DNA of 38,087 nucleotides from Flavobacteriales bacterium (GTDB lineage: Bacteria; Bacteroidota; Bacteroidia; Flavobacteriales; Flavobacteriaceae), in the NCBI GenBank assembly GCA_027066365.1, contig JAMONV010000043.1, positions 1 to 38,087 of the forward strand. Direction: 5' to 3'. A program made the translations under genes and the position numbers. Of this stretch, positions 24,318 through 34,000 are shown piece after piece. Position 1 is the first letter of the stretch; each line of letters begins with the position of its first letter. The notes below the pieces were generated by a model that was not told the DNA's origin, did no database searches, and saw only the letters and a list, made by a program, of their open reading frames with translations.

Positions 24318-27300
24318 GTGAAAACCGAGTTTTCGTGCCAATTCTTTAAAAGTATCGAAATCCACTTGGTAGAAAATTCCGGCACCTTGGGTGTAGCTTT
24401 CTTTTTGGTCGGCGTATTCGATTTCGGTTCGTTTGTTAAACAGGCGTAATTGCAGGTTTCCTTCGGGAGTGAGCCAAAGATTGGCTTCGATATCGCCGGA
24501 GACGGATGAACGGGTATAACGTCCGACGGGCATGGCGAGTTTGCCGTTGATATAGATTCGTTTGTTGATTTTGGTTTGGACGGTCAATCCCACTTGGGTG
24601 GCGGTTTTTACGTTGGTTTCGGGGTTTTCCTGACCGGGAACATAATTGAGTTTGACGTTGAAAATGTCATTTTCGAGCAAGGAGTTGAATTGGCTTAGTA
24701 CGCGTTCCGACAAGGTTCCTTCAACGGCGGCGCGGTTATTAAATCGTAGGACGTCTTCGGAGATGAAGGAACCGGAATAGAGTAGGGAAACCACTTGTAG
24801 CATGCGTTTGTCGGGATCGATGAGGGCATATTCGATTTGGGACCGGATAACCGAATTGGCTTGCGGGACTTCCACTTGGAAATCGATTTTGGGTTTCATC
24901 AGGTCGCCTTTGATAAGGATTATCACGTCTACAGGAATTTTTTTGTTTGTGAGGGTTTCGTCTTTCAGGAGCGGGGTTACGTCGGCGGCGGGGATGTGAT
25001 AAACGGCTTTGATATCGAGGTCGGCACGAAAGGGGTCTCCGTTCCAGATAATGGTTCCGCCGGGTTCCACTTCAAATTTTTTGTCGATTACGCCGGCATA
25101 GCGGAAGTAGTAATATCCTTCCACCACTTGATAGGATCCCCACATGTTGAATTTGCCTTCGGTGTTGATTTCCATGAGCATGGTTCCTTCGCCTCGTCCA
25201 CTAAGTTTACTGCCGAATACTTGATCGAGCACAATTTCAATTTCGGCGTCGCGGGTAATATCGATATCCAAATTCAAATTAAGGCCTTCGTATATTTTTT
25301 CTTGTCTTTTCTTATGTTTTTTTGTATTAGCATAGCTTTCGGGTGTATAAAATTTGATAAAATCGTCTTCGCCTACGGTTTCCACGTCATGCAATGGTAT
25401 GAAAATGCGTGTTCCGTCGTTGGATTTTACTTTGGCGTCGATATTGATTTTATTGACATGGCCATAGATTTTGCCGTTTCCTTGAACGAATGCTGTTCCG
25501 TAGTAAAGCGCATTGTCGGTTGGGGGTGTGTTGAGCACGAGCAAATTATCGGTGTCGATTTTCAGGTCCAGGAACCAATTGGAGAAATTGTAGAATGAGA
25601 TTAATCCGTTGAGTTGTCCGGCGCTGTGATACTTGGTGTCGGTGAAACGGGCATTATTGAAATCGAATTGTTGACCGTTGATTTGAACGGCGGTATTATT
25701 GTCAAATGTGTAGTCCGTATTAAGTTCGATTACGCGCAATCCGGCATCGAACAGGTTGAGTGTTCCGTGGTATTGGGGATTGGTGAATTTTCCCGAAATC
25801 GTAAAGTGCCCCGAGGCGGAGCCGCGAATCCGGTCGAAAATGCCGTGCATGACGGGGTTAAAAACTTTCAGCGGGAATTGATCGGTATTGACGTTGAAAT
25901 CCAGTTCGTTGGAAACCAAATCCAAATAACCGAAGGAGTGAATCAAGTGCCGGTCCGGGAAACCTGTTTTCAGTTCGATAAATACCAGTTGATTTTTCAG
26001 GCTTTTGGCTTCGAGATTGACATCCCCCATCGGAGTATCGTTAAATTTGAAATCTTCAACGGTGATTCGGGCGTTGTAGAATACGTTTCCGTTTTTCTTT
26101 CGGGCTTGGATGTTTCCGTTTGTTAAGCCATCAAAGCGAAACATTTCCATCCGGGGGATAATATTGTTGAGTTTTAGTTGGTGAATGTTTAGCGTGATAT
26201 TTCGTTCCGTGGGGCGATCATAGCCGTATAGTGTGATTTGTTCCGATTGATGTTTCAGCCGGATATTATCTATGCTCAAACGGGCGTTTTTGAGGTCGTA
26301 TAGAATTTCGCCTGATTTTTTTCCGGGTTTGATTTTCCAAGGAATATTATTGATTTTCAGTAGCGAAGGCATGAATGAATAGCGTAAGATTCGACTGCTG
26401 TCCAGCACATAGAAGCCGGTAATATTGAAGGTATCCCGGTTTTGTATGCCGCCGTTTGCTTTCAATTTGAGGTAAACCGTATCGCGAATACTCAAATTAA
26501 TGGCGCGGATATTTCGTATGGAGTATACGCTCGATGTCAGTGAATCGCTTTGGATATACAAGTTGTAAATAGGATTGTTATTGTCGATACTGATTTCGGG
26601 TTTGTATACGGAGAAATCGCCATAGCTGAATAAATCGGATTTGATTTCGGTGTGGATATAATTTCTGCGTTGATCGATTTTGCCTTTGATTTGCAGTTTT
26701 TTTACTTGATGAATCAAGGGATCGACTAATTCGAGCAAATTATTGTCGATATTAAAATTAAAGGATAAATATTGCTTGTTTTTTTCGGGGATTTCGGGTG
26801 CTATGCCGGTGAAAACGGATCCGAGAATGGTTTTGTAGGCGGTTCCTAACCGGAGGATTTGAAATTTTCCTTTCAAATATCCGTTGATTCCGGAAGGGGA
26901 ACGGATTTCGATTTTTCGTTGGTTGGATAAATCTGTGGCAAGCAGTTCCAAATTGTTGATTTCGTAGCGGTTGCGGGAATTGACATAATGGATGCTGTCT
27001 GTACGGATTTTTCCCGTAATGTTGTCGATACGGTTGCCTGCGAGATCCGCTTGGATGTTTCCGTGGAGTTTTGCCAGTGTATCTTTTGTGTTCCAACCGG
27101 TTTTATATAAGTCGAAGCGGGTGATATTTGCTTTGAAAAGATAATGATTAGGATTTCGATCAAAACCGATTTGCACCAAGCCGTTAAGTTTCAAGGCGGG
27201 ATCGGCGGTTTGAATTCGGGTCGAGAATTGTTGGTTAATGATTTTCCCTTTCAAAAGAATATTGCGATAGGGATATCCGTGCCATTGAAGTTTTTGAATT

Positions 27301-28694
27301 TCGGCTTTGAAACGCGATTGCATCTGCTGCGGCTTGAAATGGGTTCCGGAAATATTGATTTTTCCGGTGATGGATTGTAAGTTTTTGTCATTCAGTAATT
27401 TGCCTAATTGAAAGTTTCGGTATGTGATATTTCCCGAATAGGTTTCTTTCTTTAAATCGATTTGAATTCGAGGTGAAATTTGTCCGATTTCCGTTGTCAA
27501 ATCGGCATTGGTTTTGAATACACGGTCTTTATAAACCACTTCACCGTTAAGCAGAAAATTCCCTGCTACGTCTATTTTATGCGGGATGTATTTTTTTGTG
27601 ATTAGAGGAAATAATTTTTCGAGTTGGGGATAAGCGAACCGGGTTTTATTGGAAAAGAAATGAAATCCGAATTTATCCGTTTCCGTAATGTTATAAAGGG
27701 TTACATCGCCCTGCATAAGAAAATGATCCGGTGTGCTGATTTCCAAAGAATCCAAGTCTAATTCGTTAAAATATCCGTTAAGCCGGGTTTTGAATCGAAG
27801 TTTTTGATTTGAGCCTAAAATACTGTCTGACAATAAATTAATATCGTCGGTTGCGATGTTTCCCTGCAAATAACCGGAGATTTGCACTTCTTGGAAAAAA
27901 TGTTTGAGTTGTTCGATGGTATAATAAAACAGGATTTCACCTCCTATTTCCGTATTCGTGGTTCGGATATTGAGTTTTCGGAAAAGCATTGAATCGGGTG
28001 TATAGAGAAATGTCGTTTGAAAATGTTGGATTTGATGTCCGAAAAAATCCGTGAATTGCCACGAGTCGATATCGGCCGAAACGGTTTTCCCATGGATCGT
28101 AAATTTTTTGATGTGTCCGTTTAGCCGGTGAACGGAATATAACGGACGGGATTTGATGTTTTCATCGGTTAAAATAAAATCAAAACCGTTGATTCGGACG
28201 GATTTTATTGTTAGCCGGAATTGGCCGTTTCCGGATGAGTTGTTACCTTCGATTTTACGAAGGAAAATGTTCAGATTATCGTCTTGTTCGTTTTTATACC
28301 GGGTTAAATACAGCGAGGCTTGTTCGATATAGGCGTTGTTAAAATCCCATTGGTTGCGGTATATTTTTAAAAGGTCGCTTAAATGAGCTTTCAGGTTACT
28401 TATGGAGATAAGGGTGTCGTGGTGATGGTCGCGAATAAGAATATTTTCGGTTTGAACTTTTCCGATAGGAAAAAAGTCGACATAACCTATGCTGATGTCG
28501 ATATTTTTTTTCTCTTTGAGGTGGTTAGCGAGGCGTTGAGCGGCGTATTTTCGGATGGAAGGAATAGCCAAAATCAAGTTAAGTCCTACGAAAACCGTAA
28601 GGATTAAGGCTAATATTTTGAATAAAATATGGCGGATTTTCCTTCCGATGATTTTTGTATTTTTACGATTGATTACAGACTTATGCAGGAGCAA
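24303..28694 (-). CDS. translocation/assembly module TamB domain protein (AsmA-like)
   Basis: 1463 residues. One N-terminal membrane anchor (about 24-44, ILALILTVFVGLNLILAIP) holds a very long periplasmic part made of beta-taco repeats, with AsmA-like segments (for example NIDISIGYVDFFPIGKVQT at about 68). The C-terminal about 400 residues are the TamB (DUF490) domain, with GRGEGTMLMEINTEGKFNMWG, VEGYYYFRYAGVIDKKFEVE and the closing strands GQENPETNVKTATQVGLTVQ. The family links inner and outer membranes and helps insert outer-membrane proteins or move lipids. No TamA/BamA homologue is adjacent. The first possible start is a TTG at 28694, there being no ATG for over 100 codons, so the exact start is uncertain. 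That start overlaps the start of tsaD on the other strand. Confidence 0.92.
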   Translation of the reverse strand: MLLHKSVINRKNTKIIGRKIRHILFKILALILTVFVGLNLILAIPSIRKYAAQRLANHLKEKKNIDISIGYVDFFPIGKVQTENILIRDHHHDTLISISNLKAHLSDLLKIYRNQWDFNNAYIEQASLYLTRYKNEQDDNLNIFLRKIEGNNSSGNGQFRLTIKSVRINGFDFILTDENIKSRPLYSVHRLNGHIKKFTIHGKTVSADIDSWQFTDFFGHQIQHFQTTFLYTPDSMLFRKLNIRTTNTEIGGEILFYYTIEQLKHFFQEVQISGYLQGNIATDDINLLSDSILGSNQKLRFKTRLNGYFNELDLDSLEISTPDHFLMQGDVTLYNITETDKFGFHFFSNKTRFAYPQLEKLFPLITKKYIPHKIDVAGNFLLNGEVVYKDRVFKTNADLTTEIGQISPRIQIDLKKETYSGNITYRNFQLGKLLNDKNLQSITGKINISGTHFKPQQMQSRFKAEIQKLQWHGYPYRNILLKGKIINQQFSTRIQTADPALKLNGLVQIGFDRNPNHYLFKANITRFDLYKTGWNTKDTLAKLHGNIQADLAGNRIDNITGKIRTDSIHYVNSRNRYEINNLELLATDLSNQRKIEIRSPSGINGYLKGKFQILRLGTAYKTILGSVFTGIAPEIPEKNKQYLSFNFNIDNNLLELVDPLIHQVKKLQIKGKIDQRRNYIHTEIKSDLFSYGDFSVYKPEISIDNNNPIYNLYIQSDSLTSSVYSIRNIRAINLSIRDTVYLKLKANGGIQNRDTFNITGFYVLDSSRILRYSFMPSLLKINNIPWKIKPGKKSGEILYDLKNARLSIDNIRLKHQSEQITLYGYDRPTERNITLNIHQLKLNNIIPRMEMFRFDGLTNGNIQARKKNGNVFYNARITVEDFKFNDTPMGDVNLEAKSLKNQLVFIELKTGFPDRHLIHSFGYLDLVSNELDFNVNTDQFPLKVFNPVMHGIFDRIRGSASGHFTISGKFTNPQYHGTLNLFDAGLRVIELNTDYTFDNNTAVQINGQQFDFNNARFTDTKYHSAGQLNGLISFYNFSNWFLDLKIDTDNLLVLNTPPTDNALYYGTAFVQGNGKIYGHVNKINIDAKVKSNDGTRIFIPLHDVETVGEDDFIKFYTPESYANTKKHKKRQEKIYEGLNLNLDIDITRDAEIEIVLDQVFGSKLSGRGEGTMLMEINTEGKFNMWGSYQVVEGYYYFRYAGVIDKKFEVEPGGTIIWNGDPFRADLDIKAVYHIPAADVTPLLKDETLTNKKIPVDVIILIKGDLMKPKIDFQVEVPQANSVIRSQIEYALIDPDKRMLQVVSLLYSGSFISEDVLRFNNRAAVEGTLSERVLSQFNSLLENDIFNVKLNYVPGQENPETNVKTATQVGLTVQTKINKRIYINGKLAMPVGRYTRSSVSGDIEANLWLTPEGNLQLRLFNKRTEIEYADQKESYTQGAGIFYQVDFDTFKELARKLGFHIKTE
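28658..28665 (+). promoter_or_regulatory. possible -7 element of tsaD
   Basis: TATTTTTA lies 18 bases before the tsaD ATG, one base from the TAnnTTTG consensus, within the first codons of tamB on the other strand. I see no TTG at a good distance upstream. On the minus strand TATTTTTG (28704-28697) is a matching candidate for tamB, inside tsaD. Confidence 0.35.
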
Positions 28695-29729
28695 AGCAAA
28701 AATAAGAAAGTTATTCGTATTCTGGGTATTGAATCATCGTGTGACGAGACGGCGGCATCTATATTGGAAAACGGAAAAATTTTATCCAATATTGTAGCGG
28801 GGCAAGAAGTGCATAAGGAATATGGAGGGGTTGTTCCGGAGCTTGCGTCCCGGGCGCATCAACAAAATATCGTTCCGGTGGTATCGGTGGCAATGCGGAA
28901 AGCGGGTGTGGAACCGAAAGATTTGGATGCGGTAGCGGTGACGCGTGGTCCCGGATTGGCAGGTTCTTTGCATGTGGGGGTTTCTTTTGCCAAATCGCTT
29001 AGCATGGCGTTGGGTATCCCGGTAATAGGTGTGCATCATATGCAGGCACATATTTTGGCACATTTTATTGCGGGACAAGAACAGTCTTTTCCCGGTTTTC
29101 CGTTTTTGGCGCTGACGGTGAGCGGCGGGCATACACAATTGGTGAAGGTGAATGATTATTTTGCAATGGAACTATTGGGCGAAACCCGGGACGATGCGGC
29201 CGGCGAAGCATATGATAAAATCGCGCAATTACTGGGTTTGCCGTATCCTGGGGGGCCGCATATAGACCGTTTGGCAGCGGAAGGTAATCACACCGCTTTT
29301 TCATTTCCGGTATCGCGATTGGAAGGTTATGATTTCAGTTTTAGCGGACTGAAAACGTCGGTTTTGTTTTTTTTGCGTAAAAAAGTGGCCGAAAATCCGG
29401 ATTTTATTCATGACAATTTGGCCGATTTGGCTGCTTCGGTCCAGTATGCCATAATACGCACCTTAGTAGAGAAGGTGGAAAAGGCGGCTCTTGAGACGGG
29501 CATCGGACGAATTGCTATTGGCGGCGGTGTGTCGGCAAACCGTGGATTGCGCAGTGCGATGCAAGCAATTGCTCGAAAACACGGTTGGCATTTGTATATT
29601 CCCGAGTTTCAATATACAACGGATAATGCTGCGATGATAGCCATTGCCGGTTATATGAAATATCTTCGCGGCGTATTCGACGGGCTGGATTTGGTGCCGG
29701 CAGCGCGTTTGCCTATTACTAATTCATGA
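28683..29729 (+). CDS. tsaD: tRNA N6-adenosine threonylcarbamoyltransferase
   Basis: 348 residues from the ATG at 28683; the in-frame upstream start at 28629 lies before the promoter candidate and adds a tail that no homologue needs. TsaD transfers threonylcarbamoyl from TC-AMP to A37 of ANN-decoding tRNAs, with TsaB and TsaE. It is an ASKHA-fold protein: ILGIESSCDETAASIL at the start, metal ligands His119 and His123 in HHMQAH, LTVSGGHTQLV, GEAYDKIAQLLGLPYPGGP, and IGGGVSANRGLR near the C-terminus. All family motifs are intact. The DegT gene begins on the base after its stop. tsaB and tsaE are not in the window. Confidence 0.97.
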   Translation: MQEQSKNKKVIRILGIESSCDETAASILENGKILSNIVAGQEVHKEYGGVVPELASRAHQQNIVPVVSVAMRKAGVEPKDLDAVAVTRGPGLAGSLHVGVSFAKSLSMALGIPVIGVHHMQAHILAHFIAGQEQSFPGFPFLALTVSGGHTQLVKVNDYFAMELLGETRDDAAGEAYDKIAQLLGLPYPGGPHIDRLAAEGNHTAFSFPVSRLEGYDFSFSGLKTSVLFFLRKKVAENPDFIHDNLADLAASVQYAIIRTLVEKVEKAALETGIGRIAIGGGVSANRGLRSAMQAIARKHGWHLYIPEFQYTTDNAAMIAIAGYMKYLRGVFDGLDLVPAARLPITNS

Positions 29730-30836
29730 ATGATGAAAAGTTTTAAAGTTCCTTTGCATGCTCCGGTTGTAACGGAAGAAGATATGAAGGCGGTAGCCGA
29801 CGCCATGCAAACGGGTTGGATTGCGCCGGGAGGCCCTTATGTGGAATATTTTGAGGAAGAATTGAAACGTTTTTCGGGAATGCCGTCTGTCGTAGCGCTT
29901 TCATCGGGTACGGCCGCACTTCATTTGGCATTAAAAGCCGCCGGCGTGGGAAGAGGGGATTATGTCATTGTTCCTACGCATACTTATGTAGCCACCGTTT
30001 CGCCGATAATGTATCAGGGAGCCAGTCCCGTGTTTATTGAAAGTGAACCCGAGACACTCAATATGTCGCCGGAATATTTGACAAAGGCTTTGGAAACTTT
30101 ATCCCGAAAAGGTATTCGCCCCAAGGCGGTTATTCCCGTTCATATTTACGGTTTTCCGGCTAAGATTAAGGAAATCGTATCCATAGCGAAGCGCTACGGT
30201 CTAGTTGTGATAGAAGATGCGGCGGAAGCATTAGGTGCAGAATATGAAGGACAGCCCGTAGGGACATTTGGTGATTTCGGCGTGTTTTCCTTTAACGGAA
30301 ACAAGATTATCACTACATCGGGTGGCGGCGCCTTACTCTTGAAAAATCCGGCTCTGGAACCGAAAATACGTTTTTGGGCCTCGCATGCCAAGGAGAATAA
30401 ACCGTGGTTTTATCACACAGACACCGGATATAATTATCAAATGAGTAATATTTTGGCGGCATTGGGTTGGTCGCAGATGCAACGTTTGCAGGAAATATTA
30501 CGCAAGAAAAAAGAAATTTATACCTTATATAATATATACATGCAAAATACAACATGTAAATTACATATTTTACCCGGTAAATTTCAAGCCAATTATTGGT
30601 TAAACATTGCATGGTGCGAGGGAAAAAAATCAGCGCGCGAAATAATTAAAATTTTACATGAGGAAAAAGTAGAAGCAAGACATTTATGGTTTCCGCTTCA
30701 TTTGATGCCCGTTTTTTCGAAATATATGTATTTTGGCAACAGCGAAACTCAAGAATTTTTTTATCGAGGAATATTATTGCCTTCGGGATTGAATATTGTG
30801 AAAGAAACTCTTTTATTTATTAAAAGAATATTTTAA
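29730..30836 (+). CDS. DegT/DnrJ/EryC1/StrS family aminotransferase
   Basis: 368 residues. A PLP-dependent sugar aminotransferase that makes amino sugars on nucleotide-sugar carriers for surface glycans or glycoproteins. Typical pieces: VTEEDMKAVADAM, SSGTAALHLALKAAGV, PTHTYVATVSPI, VIEDAAEALGAEYEGQPVG, and the PLP lysine Lys192 in FSFNGNKIITTSGGGAL. The C-terminal domain keeps the EARHLWFPLHLMPVFSKY signature, so the protein is complete. From about 30520 the base composition turns sharply AT-rich (about 28% GC in 30541-30600 against about 55% in 29881-29940). The start codon touches the tsaD stop. Partner sugar genes are not nearby. Confidence 0.93.
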   Translation: MMKSFKVPLHAPVVTEEDMKAVADAMQTGWIAPGGPYVEYFEEELKRFSGMPSVVALSSGTAALHLALKAAGVGRGDYVIVPTHTYVATVSPIMYQGASPVFIESEPETLNMSPEYLTKALETLSRKGIRPKAVIPVHIYGFPAKIKEIVSIAKRYGLVVIEDAAEALGAEYEGQPVGTFGDFGVFSFNGNKIITTSGGGALLLKNPALEPKIRFWASHAKENKPWFYHTDTGYNYQMSNILAALGWSQMQRLQEILRKKKEIYTLYNIYMQNTTCKLHILPGKFQANYWLNIAWCEGKKSAREIIKILHEEKVEARHLWFPLHLMPVFSKYMYFGNSETQEFFYRGILLPSGLNIVKETLLFIKRIF

Positions 30837-30937
30837 AAATAAAATTTTATATTATACCTTAAAAGATTTTCAGTTAATAATAAATAAATTTTTTTGAAAC
30901 CATTAAGAAAGAATTCGGGTTTAAATTGTGATGAATG

Positions 30938-30968
30938 TTGCTTGGAATTATAAAAAATTGTAATATTG
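30938..30968 (+). promoter_or_regulatory. promoter of the adhesin gene
   Basis: TTG (30938-30940), a 20-base spacer and TAATATTG (30961-30968), one base off TAnnTTTG, followed by a 32-base, very A-rich leader to the ATG at 31001. The rest of 30837-30937 is AT-rich and empty. Confidence 0.55.
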
Positions 30969-31000
30969 CAATCAAAAAATAAATAAAAATAACTAAATCT

Positions 31001-34000
31001 ATGAAAGTGAATGTATTACGCTTTTACTTAACGTGGGTTGCGACGGTTATATTCTTGGGATTTTCAAATGCCCAAAACGCCCCGCAAGCCCAAGATGATG
31101 CCAACAGTACCGCTTATAATACTACTTTAAATGTTGTTGCTGCAGACGGTGTGTTGGCAAATGATTCGGACCCTGACGGAGACCCGATTCAGGTGACACA
31201 CTTTATTATTAACGGAAATTCTTATGCGGCAAATGGAAATTCCGTTACCATTTCGGGTGTAGGAACTTTTTCCATGAATGCCGACGGAAGTTATTCTTTT
31301 ACTCCCGATAACGGATTTAGCGGGAATGTTCCCGAGATAACTTATTATATCGCAGATGACGAAACGCCTGCCAATACGGATCATGCCGTATTACATCTAT
31401 ATGTAGAGGATAATGTGTCGAATTTAGCTATTAGTATTAGCAGTTGTAATCAAGGATTTATTAAACCCGGGACCGTAGTGGACGGAGTTACCATGACCAA
31501 TGGTGCCTATAAAATCCGTTATACGATCTCATTTAGAAATTTGAGTAACGCCGTAGGTTACGGTTCGGCAAGTCAAATAACCGATATCCAAGTATTTAAT
31601 GATTTGGAAGATGCATTCGGTGACGGGACCATTCTTTATATTGAAAGAAACGGATGTTCCACTTCTCATACCGAAGACGGATTGGGAGGTTATTATCCTC
31701 AAGATTGGGATATGAGCGACATCGATACCAATGAATTTGACGAAGCGGATTCTACTCCCGGTGCAGACGGGCTTTTTCTCTCATCATCAGTTTCCGACAA
31801 TATTTTATATCCCCGTCAATCGGTTACAATAAATTATTGTCTGTATGTAAGTCCCGATTATGCCGGTGATCCCGATATTCCCGCACGTTCTTATCCCGAC
31901 CCCTCAGGATCGGGTATTGATTTTACCAATACCGTAAGAGCTACGTCTTCTTCGGGAAACCCGACCGGCCAAATTACAATCACCGATTTTCATACGCAAC
32001 AATCATTTGTTTCGGCAGCCTTGCATTTGGGAAGCAATTCCTACGGATATACGGTGCCCGTTCAAACCGACGGAACTTATATTTTCAGCAATGAAGTCAT
32101 TATAAAAAACGACGGTTCCACGGTAGCCAATGATGTAAACTACAATTATGCATTGGGTAACTGGATAGACGACGGTATTACCTTCACCAGTTTAACCCTG
32201 ACACAAGTTAGCGGTCCTGCCGTTACGTTGAATTCCAATTTTAACGGTGACAGCGATGCCTATTTGTTAGCTTCCGGTCAAAGCCTCAACCCGGGCGACG
32301 AAATTGTTATTCGCATCGATCATGTTGTTGCACCTACAACTTATAGCAGTTGGAATTATTTTTCTATACCCAACCCGAGTATGACTCTGGGAGCCGCCGA
32401 CGGTTTTGACGAATTGGCACCCGCCAATAAAAGAAGGATAAGTTTCGTTACATGGTCGGATAGTGACGGATCGCACGTTGACCGCTACGACCGAAAAGAT
32501 AACTCGCCATATACCCCGTCATCGGATAATCAATGCCAATGTGACGGTGCGGCCATGCGTTTTCCTTATTCCATTACCATTTCTTTGGATAAAACCATCG
32601 AAAATAATGTGCCGGCATCCAGTGGAACGCCCGGCAACCGAGATATTACTTTCCGCTACGTAATTACAAATGAAAGTTCATCAACGGTTCATCTGGAACA
32701 AGTTCAACTTACTGATGATTTGAACGGAATTTTTGGTAGTCATTTCGTGCGAATTGTATCCGCTCCGGCCATTACGGCTTCAACCGCGAATACCGATCCC
32801 GGCTTGAATGCGGGATATAACGGAAACAGCGACATAAATATTTTCACCGGAACGGACGGCATTATCGACCCGGGAGAACAAGTGACCGTTGAAATGACAG
32901 TGGAAATTTCACCCGTAGTGAATGTGGATAACGTGGCTGAAGTAACCGGTAAGAACCCCGAAAATGAAAATTTGTCCGCTACGGGTTCGGTTAATGTCCA
33001 TGTTTCCAACGAATTACAAGCGCAAGACGACAACGGAACGTCCGTTTACGGCGGTGTAGGCGGAACCGTTATCAATAATGTTTTGGAAGATAACGGAAAC
33101 GGACCCGATACATTCAACGGAAGTCCGGCCAATCTTGGGGACGTAACGATATCCCAAGGATCCGGATGGCCTTCAGGTGTTACATTGGATTCGTCTACGG
33201 GTGCGGTTTCGGTGGCACCCGGAACAACGCCTGGAACTTATTCCTTGCCATACAACATTTGTGACCCCGCAGAACCTTCCAATTGTAGCACGGCATACGT
33301 CAATTTTGAAGTTTTGAACGATACCCCCGTAGCTAATGACGATAGTATAACTACCGATGAAGATACATCTGTTAATATTCCCGTAACTGCCAACGACAAT
33401 TTCGGAAACGACGGCCCTTCGACCGGAACCATTACCATCGTTACGCAACCCCAACACGGAACGGCTACGGTAAATGACAACGGAACACCTAATGATCCTA
33501 CCGATGATTATGTCGAATACACACCCGACCCGGACTATAACGGATCGGATAGTTTTGAATATCAAATAGAAGACGGAAATGGCGATACTTCCACAGCTTC
33601 GGTGGATATTACAATTAATTCCGTCAATGACCCGCCGGTAGCCAATGACGATTATGCCTATACCGCTATCAACGAACCCGTAAATATCGATGTGGTAACT
33701 AACGATACGGATGTGGATGGAACAGTGGATCCTTTAACTGTGGATTTAGATCCGTCCACCCCCGGCATCCAAACCTCATTCACCGATTCCGACGGTAATC
33801 AATGGACGGTTGACAATACCGGAACCGTTACCATGACACCTGCCAACGGTTATACCGGAAATGCTACGATTACATATACCGTTTTGGATGATAGCGGCGC
33901 CGTGTCAAATGAGGCAAACATTACCGTGGCTGTTATGGATGATACCGACGGAGATGGAATTGCCGATTCCGTGGATTTGGACGACGATAATGACGGAATC

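Noticed and set aside
25614-26126. 170-codon plus-strand frame inside tamB
   Set aside because: It is antisense to a continuous, well-supported tamB frame and has no domain of its own.
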